DNA of 64,000 bases. It comes from Sporolactobacillus sp. Y61 (GTDB lineage Bacteria > Bacillota > Bacilli > Bacillales > Sporolactobacillaceae). The stretch covers positions 930,001 to 994,000 of the forward strand of contig NZ_CP159510.1 in NCBI RefSeq assembly GCF_040529185.1, given 5' to 3'. Under the pieces are notes generated by a model that ran no database searches, was not told where the DNA came from, and saw only the letters and a list, made by a program, of their open reading frames with translations. Position numbers and translations under genes: made by a program. Below are positions 35,878 to 44,784 of the stretch, one piece after another; positions within the stretch are counted from its first letter, which is position 1; each line of letters begins with the position of its first letter.

Positions 35878-36864
35878 TCAGTTTGCTGCAGTGGGTGTGG
35901 TGTGAACCGCCGATTTTTTCCCATCGGCGGTTTTCTTACCTGCCCACCAGGATGCAAGAAGCGAGCCGGACATGTTGTGCCAGACGCTGAACAGAGTTCC
36001 GGGTATGGCTGCAACCGGCGTGAAGAAAGCCATCGCCAGGGTGACGCCCAGAGCCGAGTTCTGCATGCCGACTTCGAATGTAATCGCACGGCTTTTCGCA
36101 TGATTCATGCCGAGCAGCCGGCTGAACAGAAAGCCCAGACCAAACCCCAGCAGATTATGCAGGATAATAACCGGAATCAGAACAAGCGTGCCGACGGCAA
36201 AAAGTCGGGTGTTGTTGGCAGCGACGACACCGCCGGCAATCAGGATGATCGATACGGTTGACACCAGCGGCAGGGCTTGGGTGACCTGCTGAACTTTATT
36301 GCCGAAGAACGTATTGACCAGCACTCCGAGGACAATGGGAATGATAACGATTTCCACGACACTGAGGAACAGCGATGCAGCCGGGATGCTGACCCAGCGC
36401 CCGGCAAGCAGCCAGAGCAGAAGCGGCAGCATGACCGGTGCGATAAATGTTGAGACAGCGCCGATCGAAACGCCGAGCGCAACATCTCCTTTGGCCAGGT
36501 AGCACATGACATTGGATGCGGTACCGCTTGGACAGCAGCCGACGAGAATCACGCCGACCGCGACAGGACCCGGCAGTTGAAAAATGTAGCATAATCCGAA
36601 TGCGACCAGCGGCATGATCAGGTAGTGGGCACAGACCCCGACGATGACATCTTTCGGCCGTTTGAAAACGGCGGCGAAGTCAGAACGTTTCAGAGTCATA
36701 CCCATCCCGAACATAATGATACCCAGTAAATAAGAAACATAAGGGAGGACCCAGGTAATCAGCCCGGGCTGAAAATAACTGACAACAGCAGCAGCCAGAA
36801 CAAACAAGGCAAAGTATCGTCCCAGAAAATGTCCGGCAGAAACAACCCATCTCAATGACTTCAA
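35878..36864 (-). CDS. Bile acid:sodium symporter family protein (YocS/PanS-like)
   Basis: Sodium-dependent symporter family protein of 328 aa with 9-10 helices. GIIMFGMGMTLKRSDF near residue 48, the crossover motif GVILVGCCPSGTASNVM and VGMQNSALG near residue 265 are signature blocks of the SBF family. Members include YocS and the ketopantoate exporter-importer PanS; the substrate here is open. TTG 36864 is the longest start; TTG 36855 has better spacing to AGAAGGG. Its upstream region has two copies of TTTGTGTATATCCYTTTTCTC. A hairpin inside the last codons is coding and is not the terminator. Confidence 0.87.
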   Translation of the reverse strand: MKSLRWVVSAGHFLGRYFALFVLAAAVVSYFQPGLITWVLPYVSYLLGIIMFGMGMTLKRSDFAAVFKRPKDVIVGVCAHYLIMPLVAFGLCYIFQLPGPVAVGVILVGCCPSGTASNVMCYLAKGDVALGVSIGAVSTFIAPVMLPLLLWLLAGRWVSIPAASLFLSVVEIVIIPIVLGVLVNTFFGNKVQQVTQALPLVSTVSIILIAGGVVAANNTRLFAVGTLVLIPVIILHNLLGFGLGFLFSRLLGMNHAKSRAITFEVGMQNSALGVTLAMAFFTPVAAIPGTLFSVWHNMSGSLLASWWAGKKTADGKKSAVHTTPTAAN

Positions 36865-36871
36865 TCCCTTC

Positions 36872-36915
36872 TGTTTGTGTATATCCCTTTTCTCTTTTGT
36901 GTATATCCTTTTTCT
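36872..36915. repeat. 22-bp direct repeat upstream of the symporter gene
   Basis: TTTGTGTATATCC followed by a pyrimidine-rich TTTTCTC occurs twice head to tail. It is a possible regulator site or simple duplication. Confidence 0.5.
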
Positions 36916-36983
36916 CTATTGATGAACTCTGAATATCGGCGGATAGCCGGTCAGTGAATCGGGTTCACGATATCCAAATGACC

Positions 36984-38701
36984 TCACTTAACAGGTTCAG
37001 CAGCTTCTTCCGCCTTTGTCCAGGCTTCCGGCAGCCGCATCACCCCGCCGGTATGTGCGGATGTGACAAGCGCGGCGTAACGGGCAAGATAGCCGGTCCG
37101 CACTTTCGGGACAAACGGTTTCACGTGCTTCCGGCGTTCAGCCAGTTCATCATCGGAAACAGCGAGCCGGATTGTACGGTTGACCAGATCAATGGTTACT
37201 GTATCGCCGTCATGAACGAGGGCAATCGGGCCGCCTGATGCCGCTTCAGGTGAGATATGACCGACAGATATCCCGCGGGTTGCACCGGAAAAGCGCCCAT
37301 CCGTGATCAGGGCCACGTCTTTGCCCAGTCCGCGGCCGACAATCGATGAAGTCGGAGCAAGCATTTCCGGCATGCCCGGTCCGCCTTTTGGTCCTTCATA
37401 TCTGATGACTACAACATGACCTTTTCGGACGGTATGATTGTCAATGGCTTTGACTGCCTCATCATGTGAATTGAAGCAGATCGCTTTGCCGGTAAATACT
37501 TTTACGGAAGGGTCGACCCCGCCGACTTTGATGACGGCGCCTTTTGGTGCCAGATTGCCGGACAATACAGAAAGCCCCCGGTTTTTCTGTAGGCATCTGA
37601 GAGCGGATGGATCACTTTCGGGTTTTTGATTTCAGCGTCTGCTGTATTTTCGCGGATCGTATGACCGGAGACCGTCAGCCTGTCGGGATGGATGACGCCG
37701 CCCATATCAACCAGTGTTTTGATAATGGCCGAGATGCCGCCGGCTTCGTGTACATCGTGCATCGAGAAGGCGGAGCTTGGAGCTATTTTCGCCAGATAAG
37801 GCACTTTTTCAGCAACCTGATTAATCCGGCTCAGATCATAATCAATGCCGGCTTCCGAGGCAACGGCGAGCATGTGGAGAACGGTGTTGGTCGAACCGCC
37901 CATAGCCATGTCAAGGGCAAAGGCGTCATCCAGCGCCTGGCGTGTGATGAGGTCGCGGGGCCGGACGTTGTTTTTCACCAGATCCATCAGCCTGAAAGCC
38001 GATTTTCTGACCAGATCGCGTCGCTCTTCGGAGGTGGCAAGCGCTGTCCCGTTACCGGGAAGCGCGACGCCAAGCATCTCCATCAGACTGTTCATTGAGT
38101 TCGCGGTAAACATGCCGGAACAGGACCCGCAGGACGGACAGGCTGAGGATTCAATGTCGAGAAATTTTTCTTTTGTGATCTGCCCTTCTTTAAAAGCGCC
38201 GAGTCCTTCAAATACGGATGACAGCGTCAGAGCCTTCCCATCGGCAGACAAGCCGGCCTTCATTGGTCCGCCGGAACAGAAGATGGCGGGGACATTGGTT
38301 CGCACGGAAGCCATCAGCATCCCCGGTGTGATCTTGTCACAGTTTGGCATGTAAAAGACGCCGTCAAACCAGTGGGCGTTGATCATCGTTTCTGCAGAAT
38401 CGGCAATCAGCTCGCGGCTTGGCAGGGAATAGCGCATCCCGATGTGTCCCATGGCGATGCCGTCATCAACAGCAATGGTATTAAATTCAAACGGAATACC
38501 CCCCGCCTCACGGATGGCCTTTTTGGCGACGTCTGCCAGTTCACGCAGATGGACGTGCCCGGGGACAATATCGACGTAGGAATTGCACACGGCGATGAAC
38601 GGTTTCTGCATATCTTCAGCATTTTTAACCACTCCGGTCGCGCGCAGCAGGCTGCGGGCCGGTGCTCTGTCTAATCCTTTCTTGATTTCGTCACTCCTCA
38701 A
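36984..38701 (-). CDS. ilvD: Dihydroxy-acid dehydratase IlvD, frameshifted
   Basis: Fe-S dehydratase making 2-oxo-3-methylvalerate and 2-oxoisovalerate in Ile/Val synthesis. The N-terminal frame has [34 protein letters not shown] and [17 protein letters not shown], which supply the cluster cysteines. It breaks near 37577 at ACCGGGGG-CTTT; the next frame continues [17 protein letters not shown] and [21 protein letters not shown] to the stop at 36984. Adding one base gives a 572-aa protein of family length. TTG 38701 is the best start ([18 protein letters not shown] matches family N-termini); a longer frame to 38824 runs through the attenuator and is not used. Divergent from leuABCD. Confidence 0.9.
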
Positions 38702-38740
38702 TGATTCTTCATCCCTTCTGTTTTTTTTTTGAGGAAAAAT

Positions 38741-38778
38741 AAGAGGCTCCTGTTCGTTGCGACGAACAGGAGCCTCTT
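38741..38778 (-). terminator. Attenuator terminator in the ilvD leader
   Basis: Stem AAGAGGCTCCTGTTCG/CGAACAGGAGCCTCTT with a six-base loop, then TATTTTT on the minus strand; it ends about 40 nt before the ilvD start. Part of its 5' arm can pair instead with 38785-38793. Confidence 0.92.
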
Positions 38779-38784
38779 TCCGGA

Positions 38785-38796
38785 TCCCGTTCGATG
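38785..38796 (-). promoter_or_regulatory. Switch segment of the ilvD attenuator
   Basis: In the RNA this segment reads CATCGAACGGGA. It is perfectly complementary over 11 nt to CCCGTTCGATG at 38878-38888, inside leader-peptide codons 3-7. It is alternatively complementary over 9 nt (one G-U) to TCCTGTTCG at 38763-38771, the 5' arm of the terminator. The two pairings exclude each other, so it can act as antiterminator or be held by the leader. Confidence 0.75.
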
Positions 38797-38827
38797 CTAA
38801 CCAGGACCCGAACAATCGTTTCATTTT

Positions 38828-38896
38828 TCAATGATTGCCAGGGCCCTGGGTAATAATCAAAATATTTAATTCGCGGTCATCGAACGGGAACAGCAT
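38828..38896 (-). CDS. Leader peptide of ilvD (22 aa)
   Basis: A short reading frame in the ilvD leader begins with ATG at 38896, 8 nt after AGAGG, and ends with TGA at 38828. Codons 10-15 are Leu-Asn-Ile-Leu-Ile-Ile, and 6 of 22 residues are Leu or Ile. It lies between the promoter and the attenuator terminator. A ribosome slowed at the Leu/Ile run would cover codons 3-7, which otherwise hold the switch segment. This is the arrangement of enteric ilv leader peptides; B. subtilis uses T-box control for ilv-leu. Not a conserved protein; the function is in its translation. Confidence 0.75.
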   Translation of the reverse strand: MLFPFDDRELNILIITQGPGNH

Positions 38897-38917
38897 CGGA
38901 ATAACCTCTTTACTTAA

Positions 38918-38932
38918 AATTTTTAAAAAATT
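38918..38932. promoter_or_regulatory. CodY-like box at the ilvD start of transcription
   Basis: AATTTTTAAAAAATT matches the CodY consensus AATTTTCWGAAAATT at 13 of 15 positions, and lies just downstream of the predicted ilvD start of transcription, between the divergent ilvD and leuA promoters. The AT-rich setting lowers confidence. Confidence 0.45.
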
Positions 38933-38942
38933 TTGTAACGTC

Positions 38943-38971
38943 AATATAACACCACTGAAATCACTTGTCAA
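38943..38971 (-). promoter_or_regulatory. ilvD promoter
   Basis: Minus-strand TTGACA (38966-38971) and TATATT (38943-38948), spaced 17 bp. Transcription would begin near 38936, about 40 nt before the leader peptide. Confidence 0.75.
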
Positions 38972-39057
38972 CGATGAATATTTTTTGGGGGCAATCGGTT
39001 TCTTTTCTTTCAATAAAGGGCCCGCAAGAAAAGCAGAAAAAGTCTGACAAAGGGGTT

Positions 39058-39086
39058 GACGGAATTTTCAATGCCTATTATTATTT
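39058..39086 (+). promoter_or_regulatory. leuA promoter
   Basis: TTGACG (39058-39063) and TATTAT (39081-39086) spaced 17 bp, upstream of the T-box leader. Confidence 0.7.
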
Positions 39087-39124
39087 AAGTCACAACGAAA
39101 AAAGGTCAGTCAATGGACCAATGA

Positions 39125-39356
39125 AAAAAACGATGACGGGGAATAAATCAGCGAGGCAGAAACGCCAAGAGAGCCGGCGGAAGGTGGAAAGCCGGCCGTT
39201 CTCCTGCTGATGAACTCACCTCCGAGCGTCTGTCTGAAAGACTTGAAGTAAGGCAGACCGGGTGTTCCAGACACTCGTTAAGAAAAAGACATCCGCTGTG
39301 ATGTTGCTGAGCCGGTATTTTGAAAAAAATACCGGAAGCTGGGTGGTACCGTGAAA
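39125..39356 (+). ncRNA. T-box leader, leucine specific
   Basis: The leader contains the T-box sequence GCTGGGTGGTACCGTG (39338-39353), the region that pairs with the acceptor end of uncharged tRNA. The Stem I specifier region reads GATGAACTCACC, with a CTC (Leu) codon at 39215-39217 in the usual position. A terminator follows and then leuA. Uncharged tRNA-Leu(GAG) should cause readthrough. The 5' limit is approximate. Confidence 0.9.
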
Positions 39357-39357
39357 A

Positions 39358-39418
39358 GAAGCCTTTTCGCCCCTGCATGACCGGTTGGATCCGGTCCGGG
39401 GTGAAGGGCTTTTTTTTA
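39358..39418 (+). terminator. T-box-controlled terminator of leuABCD
   Basis: Stem AAGCCTTTTCGCCCC/GGGGTGAAGGGCTT with eight T. The first bases of the stem overlap the antiterminator region. Confidence 0.9.
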
Positions 39419-39479
39419 TATATAAATTACAGAAAGAGACCTTGCGAAAACAAATCAGAATCAGAGAGGAGTACGAAAA

Positions 39480-40643
39480 ATGGAAAAGGTTGAAATTTAC
39501 GACACGACGCTCCGTGACGGGGAACAGTCACCGGGCTGCAGTCTGACACACGATGAAAAAATGCGGGTGGCAAAACAGCTGGAACGGCTCGGTGTCGATG
39601 TGATTGAAGCCGGGTTCCCTGCTTCATCTCCGGACGATTTCAAAGCCGTTCAGGCGATTGCAGGTGCTGCCAGGCACAGTACGGTAACGGGCCTCGCCCG
39701 ATGCGTCAGGCGGGATATTGATGCATGCCGGGAAGCACTGAAAAACACAGAGAACCCGCGCATTCATGTATTTATCGCGACGTCTCCGGTTCATATGGCC
39801 AGTAAACTGAAAAAGAAGCCGGAAGAAGTGATTGACATGGCTGTTGAATCGGTGAAATACGCCGGCCGCTTTTTCCCGCAGATTGAATTCTCGGCGGAGG
39901 ACGCCTCCCGGAGTGATCCGGCCTTTCTCGCAAAAGTGGTGGACGCGGCAATCCGCGCCGGTGCGACGGTGATTAATCTGCCGGATACGGTGGGCTACGC
40001 CACACCTGAGGAATTCGGCGGGATGTTCCGGTATATCAGAGATCATGTTTCAGCAAGCGACCGAGTGCGCTTCTCCTGCCACTGCCATAACGATCTTGGC
40101 ATGGCGACGGCAAATACGCTGGCAGCGGTAGAAGCCGGTGCCCGTCAGGTGGAATGTACGGTGAATGGTGTAGGTGAGCGCGCGGGCAATGTAGCTCTGG
40201 AAGAAGTCGGTGTCGCTCTTCATGTACGCAGGGATGTGTTCCATACAGATACCCGACTGAATCTGAAAGAAATCACGCGGACGAGCCGTCTGGTCAGTAA
40301 GCTGATGCACAGTCCGGTGCAGGCAAATAAGGCGATTGTCGGCGCCAATGCCTTCGCCCATGAAGCCGGCATCCATCAGGACGGGGTACTGAAAAATCCG
40401 AAAACCTATGAGATTATGTCACCCTCAATGATTGGTCTCGACCGGACGCGGCTTGTTCTTGGCAAACATTCGGGCCGGCATGCGCTTGTGGAAAAGGCGG
40501 AGGAGCTTGGCATTCACATTCCGGCGGAACAGGTCAACACCTGCTTCAAAGCATTTAAGGAACTGGCGGACAGGAAGAAAACCGTATCGGATACCGATCT
40601 CATAGACCTGTTCCGGGGCGGACGTTCGACCGCTTCCATGTGA
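39480..40643 (+). CDS. leuA: 2-Isopropylmalate synthase without regulatory domain
   Basis: First committed enzyme of leucine synthesis: acetyl-CoA plus 2-oxoisovalerate. Residues 1-270 form the HMGL-like catalytic barrel (YDTTLRDGEQSPGCSLTHDE; metal ligands in CHCHNDLGMATANTLAA), and 275-380 form the linker subdomains (ANAFAHEAGIHQDGVLKN, VLGKHSGRHAL). The protein ends at 387 aa. Typical LeuA has 510-520 aa with a C-terminal leucine-binding regulatory domain, which is absent. This is not a frameshift: leuB starts 20 bp later with its own ribosome site, so no room for the domain exists. GAGAGGAGTACG precedes the ATG. T-box control upstream. Confidence 0.93.
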   Translation: MEKVEIYDTTLRDGEQSPGCSLTHDEKMRVAKQLERLGVDVIEAGFPASSPDDFKAVQAIAGAARHSTVTGLARCVRRDIDACREALKNTENPRIHVFIATSPVHMASKLKKKPEEVIDMAVESVKYAGRFFPQIEFSAEDASRSDPAFLAKVVDAAIRAGATVINLPDTVGYATPEEFGGMFRYIRDHVSASDRVRFSCHCHNDLGMATANTLAAVEAGARQVECTVNGVGERAGNVALEEVGVALHVRRDVFHTDTRLNLKEITRTSRLVSKLMHSPVQANKAIVGANAFAHEAGIHQDGVLKNPKTYEIMSPSMIGLDRTRLVLGKHSGRHALVEKAEELGIHIPAEQVNTCFKAFKELADRKKTVSDTDLIDLFRGGRSTASM

Positions 40644-40663
40644 GTATCGAAAGGAGTATGAAC

Positions 40664-41767
40664 ATGACAAAAACCATTACCGTTCTGCCCGGTGACGGGA
40701 TCGGTCCGGAAGTCACGGACGCGGCAGTCCGGGTGCTGAAACACATTTTTGATCACAGCAGGACCGACGTGCGTTTTGTGGAAAAGCGGATTGGCGGCGC
40801 AGCGATTGAGGCCGACGGGACCCCGCTGCCGCAGGAAACCATCGCGCAGTGCCGGAAGAGCAATGCCGTCCTGCTTGGCGCGGTCGGCGGACCGAAATGG
40901 GCCGGCATGGCAGCGAAAATGCGCCCGGAACAGGGCCTGCTCGGCATCCGCAAGGCACTGGGGCTGTTTGCCAATATCCGGCCGGCCAGAACCTTTGCTC
41001 CGCTGATTGATGCATCCCCTTTGAAAGCTTCCCGTGTCGCCGGCGTGGATTTTGTGATTGTCCGCGAACTGACGGGCGGATTGTATTTCGGAAAACCCAG
41101 CGAACGCCGCGGCCCAAACCATGAACAGGTGGTTGATACATTGGCCTACAGTGCAGATGAGATCGAACGGGTGGTCGAAACAGCGTTTCAGATGGCGGAA
41201 AAAAGGCGAAGGAAACTGACTTCGGTCGATAAGGCGAATGTCCTCGAATCTAGCCGGATGTGGCGGGAAATCGTCAATCGGGTCGCAAAGAGGCATCCGG
41301 ATGTCGCCGTCACCCATGCCCTTGTCGACTCCACAGCGATGCAGCTGATTGCCTGTCCCGCACAGTTTGATGTCATCGTTACGGAGAACATGTTCGGCGA
41401 CATTTTAAGTGATGAAGCTTCGATGATTACCGGTTCGCTGGGCATGCTGCCGTCGGCGAGCCTGCGTACGGATCAGCTCGGACTCTATGAACCGGTTCAT
41501 GGATCGGCTCCGGACATCGCCGGGCGCGGGGTGGCGAACCCGCTCGCAACTATCTTGTCAGCCGCTTTCCTGCTGCGGTACTCACTGGACAGGGCGCATG
41601 AAGCCGGTCAGATTGAACGCGCGGTGGATACCGTACTGGCACGCGGTTATCATACACCGGATCTGAAAATCAGCGGTGAGGCGCTTGATACTGCGGGGAT
41701 GACGGATCAGGTCATCACCGCGCTGGATGAGGCATTCACGAAAGAGAAGGGGGAAATGGAAGCATGA
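40664..41767 (+). CDS. leuB: 3-Isopropylmalate dehydrogenase
   Basis: NAD-dependent oxidative decarboxylase making 2-oxoisocaproate. The 367 aa show [19 protein letters not shown] at the start, [10 protein letters not shown], the substrate-binding [10 protein letters not shown], metal-binding D in [13 protein letters not shown], and [19 protein letters not shown] 40664 is preferred (AAGGAG at 40651-40656, 7 nt upstream). The end overlaps leuC by 4 bp (ATGA). Confidence 0.96.
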   Translation: MTKTITVLPGDGIGPEVTDAAVRVLKHIFDHSRTDVRFVEKRIGGAAIEADGTPLPQETIAQCRKSNAVLLGAVGGPKWAGMAAKMRPEQGLLGIRKALGLFANIRPARTFAPLIDASPLKASRVAGVDFVIVRELTGGLYFGKPSERRGPNHEQVVDTLAYSADEIERVVETAFQMAEKRRRKLTSVDKANVLESSRMWREIVNRVAKRHPDVAVTHALVDSTAMQLIACPAQFDVIVTENMFGDILSDEASMITGSLGMLPSASLRTDQLGLYEPVHGSAPDIAGRGVANPLATILSAAFLLRYSLDRAHEAGQIERAVDTVLARGYHTPDLKISGEALDTAGMTDQVITALDEAFTKEKGEMEA

Positions 41768-43173
41768 GGTCGCAAACGCTTGCCACGAAAATCTGGGAAA
41801 AACATCTGGTCTACAGAGAGGAAGGAGCACCTGATCTGCTGTATATCGACCTTCATCTGCTGCACGAGGTCACCTCGCCTCAGGCCTTTGAAGGATTACG
41901 GATCAATCACCGGGTCCCGCGACGTCCGGAACTGACTTTTGCTACCGTCGACCATAACGTGCCGACGACCGGCAACCGGGAAACAAAAGACCCGTTCTCA
42001 GGCGCGCAGATCCGCACGCTTGAGAAAAACTGCCGCGATTTCGGCATTAAGCTGGCGGACATTCACAGTCCAAATCAGGGGATTGTCCATGTCATCGGTC
42101 CGCAGCTTGGACTGACTCAGCCGGGAAAAACGATTGTCTGCGGTGACAGCCACACCTCGACACATGGCGCTTTTGGTGCCCTTGCTTTTGGCATTGGAAC
42201 GAGCGAAGTGGAGCATGTGCTTGCCACACAGACGATCTGGCAGAGTCGCCCGAAAACCATGCAGATCAAAGTCAATGGCCGGCTGGGAATCGGCGCCGGC
42301 GCGAAGGATCTGATTCTGGCTATTATCGCAAAGTATGGTATCGCTGTTGGGACCGGCTACATTGTAGAATATACCGGTGAAGCGATTCACCAGCTGTCTA
42401 TGGAAGAGCGGATGACCGTCTGCAACATGTCGATCGAAGCCGGGGCACGTGCCGGTCTGATCAGCCCCGATCAGACCACCGTCGATTATCTGCGGAACCG
42501 GCCTTTTGTACCGAAAGGGGAAGCCTTTGAAAAAGCAGCGAAGGACTGGCTTGCGCTGGCGACGGATGAAGGCGCGGAATATGACAGGACCATAGAAATT
42601 GATGCAGGCAAAATCAGGCCACAGGTTACCTGGGGAACCAATCCGTCAATGGGGGCTTCGATTGATGATGTCGTGCCTGATCCGGCATCATTTACTACGG
42701 AAGAAAAAAGGGATGCCGCCAGGAGGGCGCTTTCCTACATGGGCCTTCAGCCGGGCACGCCGATCCGGGATATTCCGATTGATGTCGTTTTTATCGGTTC
42801 GTGCACCAACTCCCGTTTCAGCGATCTTCGCCAGGCGGCGGAGGTGGTGCGCGGGCATCACGTGCATCAGGGCGTGCGTGCGCTTGTCGTTCCCGGATCT
42901 CAGGAAATCAAGAAGCAGGCCGAAGAGGCGGGACTGGATCAGATCTTTATTGACGCAGGATTCGAGTGGCGCCAGTCCGGATGCAGCATGTGCCTGGCGA
43001 TGAACGACGATGTGGTTCCGGCGGGGAAGCGCTGTGCGTCAACATCGAACCGGAACTTTGAAGGACGTCAGGGTGCCGGATCGCGGACCCACTTGGTCAG
43101 CCCGGCCATGGCCGCAGCGGCAGCGATTGCCGGTCATTTTGCCGATGTCCGGGAATTTGCAGGAGTCAGATAA
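41764..43173 (+). CDS. leuC: 3-Isopropylmalate dehydratase large subunit
   Basis: Fe-S aconitase-family isomerase large subunit, 469 aa. The 4Fe-4S ligands are the Cys in [14 protein letters not shown] and the two in [37 protein letters not shown] is the substrate/cluster region (shown in part: [17 protein letters not shown]). ATG overlaps the leuB stop. LeuD, 15 bp downstream, is the partner. Confidence 0.97.
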   Translation: MRSQTLATKIWEKHLVYREEGAPDLLYIDLHLLHEVTSPQAFEGLRINHRVPRRPELTFATVDHNVPTTGNRETKDPFSGAQIRTLEKNCRDFGIKLADIHSPNQGIVHVIGPQLGLTQPGKTIVCGDSHTSTHGAFGALAFGIGTSEVEHVLATQTIWQSRPKTMQIKVNGRLGIGAGAKDLILAIIAKYGIAVGTGYIVEYTGEAIHQLSMEERMTVCNMSIEAGARAGLISPDQTTVDYLRNRPFVPKGEAFEKAAKDWLALATDEGAEYDRTIEIDAGKIRPQVTWGTNPSMGASIDDVVPDPASFTTEEKRDAARRALSYMGLQPGTPIRDIPIDVVFIGSCTNSRFSDLRQAAEVVRGHHVHQGVRALVVPGSQEIKKQAEEAGLDQIFIDAGFEWRQSGCSMCLAMNDDVVPAGKRCASTSNRNFEGRQGAGSRTHLVSPAMAAAAAIAGHFADVREFAGVR

Positions 43174-43188
43174 CGGGAGGAGAAAATA

Positions 43189-43770
43189 ATGGAACCATTT
43201 CAGACTTTTGAAGGGCTCGTCTGTCCGATGGACCGTCCGAATGTCGATACCGATCAGATTATTCCAAAGCAATTTCTGAAACGGGTGGAGCGCCAGGGCT
43301 TTGGCAAGTTTCTGTTTTACAACTGGCGTTTTGATAAAGAGGGACGGAAAAATCCTGATTTTATCCTGAATCAGCCGAAATACGCCGACACGTCAATCCT
43401 CGTTGCCCGCGACAATTTTGGCTGCGGCTCGTCACGGGAACATGCGCCGTGGGCTTTACAGGATTACGGTTTTAAAGTGATTATCGCGCCGAGTTTTGCC
43501 GATATCTTTTACAACAACTGTCAGAAGAACGGAATCCTTGCTGTGACCCTGGCGCCCGATCTGGTCGACCGGCTGATTAAAGCCGCTGAGCAGCGCACAT
43601 TATTCTTGACTGTGAATCTCGGGCAGCAGTCGATCACGGGCGGCGACTTTGCCGTGAACTTCAGCATAGATCCTTACCAGAAGGAGATGCTGCTCAAAGG
43701 AATGGACGAGATCGCTGTCACTTTGACACACGAAGACGCGATTGCTGCTTATGAAAAAAAAGTCATATGA
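43189..43770 (+). CDS. leuD: 3-Isopropylmalate dehydratase small subunit
   Basis: Aconitase swivel-domain partner of LeuC, 193 aa. NVDTDQIIPKQFLKRVER and NFGCGSSREHAPWALQDYG are the conserved substrate-binding blocks. GGGAGGAGAAAATA precedes the ATG. It is the last gene of leuABCD before a terminator. Confidence 0.97.
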   Translation: MEPFQTFEGLVCPMDRPNVDTDQIIPKQFLKRVERQGFGKFLFYNWRFDKEGRKNPDFILNQPKYADTSILVARDNFGCGSSREHAPWALQDYGFKVIIAPSFADIFYNNCQKNGILAVTLAPDLVDRLIKAAEQRTLFLTVNLGQQSITGGDFAVNFSIDPYQKEMLLKGMDEIAVTLTHEDAIAAYEKKVI

Positions 43771-43782
43771 TGATTTAGAAGG

Positions 43783-43819
43783 AAAAGGCCGGCGGTCCAG
43801 GGATCGCCGGCCTTTTTTT
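43783..43819 (+). terminator. Terminator of leuABCD
   Basis: AAAAGGCCGGCG/CGCCGGCCTTTT stem with seven T. Confidence 0.92.
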
Positions 43820-43954
43820 CGGGAGGGATTCATTTCCTTTTCGGGACCGAAACATTTGGACAATGGGCTCTGGAGGAAGAAGCCGCGAAAAGTTCGTCCG
43901 ATCGGAAGGCGGCCGCTCAGATTGAACAATTCCCCCGGCTATCGGTGAAACCCT

Positions 43955-44107
43955 CTCCTGCTGGATCATATTGATGTCCTGGTTGACGGTCCTTTTGAAT
44001 TAGACAAACGAAATTTGAAACTGAAACTTCGCGGATCGGAAAACCAGCGGGTCATTAACATGAAAAAAACCATACAGGCAGACAAAATAGTTCTACAGTT
44101 ACATTAA
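43955..44107 (+). pseudogene. nrdG: C-terminal remnant of nrdG (anaerobic RNR activase)
   Basis: A 50-codon frame with no start encodes LLDHIDVLVDGPFELDKRNL, then a block with LRGSENQRVIN and a stop. This is the C-terminal end of NrdG, the radical-SAM activase of anaerobic ribonucleotide reductase (family motif HIDVLVDGPF). The N-terminus with its CxxxCxxC is missing and no nrdD is adjacent. It is a dead fragment. Confidence 0.75.
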
Positions 44108-44351
44108 ACTTGTCTGGCGTAAGGAGGCTTTTTTTGACTTTAAGAAAGTACAAAACGATTGAGAAAGGGCTCAGAAAAACCAGGCCTTCGGCAGCGTCTG
44201 TTGCCGGCCAGTAATTTTTTCTTTATATCAGCGATAGATCGTCCGGGCAGGTTTAATGAGCAAATGTAAGGTGCACCATTAAAAAAATATAACCGCTATA
44301 ATATGTGAAAAATTTAACATGCAAATTGACTATTTAGTGTTATAACCAATA

Positions 44352-44365
44352 TGTAAGCGCATACA
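44352..44365. promoter_or_regulatory. cre-like site upstream of a dead oxidoreductase gene
   Basis: TGTAAGCGCATACA matches the CcpA consensus at 13 of 14 positions, 25 bp upstream of the remnant start. TTGACT/TATGTA-like promoter elements lie just before it. Confidence 0.5.
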
Positions 44366-44385
44366 AATACATGGAGGCGAAGCAA

Positions 44386-44660
44386 ATGTAAGGGTCTTTG
44401 TTTCAACCGATAAAAATAGGTAAAGTGGAAGTGAATGGCTCCGATGGGCGCATTTGGTTTGGTGGACAATGAAGGATGTTACAGCCAGCGGCAATAGATT
44501 ACTATGTTGAACGGGTGAAAGGCGGAACGGGTTTAATTATTACGAGTATCACCAAAGTTTGGAGATGTTCACCAATGGGTGCGGGCTTGATTCTCAAGGG
44601 TTGCCCCTCAACCTCACAACTTCAAGGAGATACCCTAAAATGTTGTTAGTTATAACAACA
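44386..44660 (+). pseudogene. Decayed old-yellow-enzyme/dienoyl-CoA reductase-like gene
   Basis: A start ATG with a good upstream site (GGAGGCGAAGCAA) is followed at once by TAA. The residues SLFQPIKIGKVEV, then (other frame) MAPMGAFGLVDNEGCYSQR, then AIDYYVERVKGGTGLIIT, then FTNGCGLDSQGLPLN follow the N-terminal order of FMN-dependent oxidoreductases of the NADH:flavin/old-yellow-enzyme group. Several frameshifts, stops and a deletion separate them. Only the first quarter of the gene remains. Confidence 0.7.
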
Positions 44661-44784
44661 TTTCATTGCTGGTACAACGCTACCCGCAATCACTTGATTC
44701 CCCAGTCAGTAATACATGAGTAACAATATGTTTTTAGTGTTTTATAATAATCATTAATCTATGAGAAAGGAAGTATCCGTTCTT

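Noticed and set aside
35900..35935. Hairpin AACCGCCGAT/ATCGGCGGTT as terminator of the symporter gene
   Set aside because: It is inside the last codons; a better hairpin with T run lies beyond the stop at 35817-35850.
38690..38936. T-box in the ilvD leader
   Set aside because: No GGGTGGNACC element or Stem I motifs; the leader has instead a peptide and exchangeable helices.
40600..40664. Frameshift as the reason for the short LeuA
   Set aside because: Only 20 bp separate the stop from leuB, which has its own ribosome site; no coding for a regulatory domain is present in any frame.
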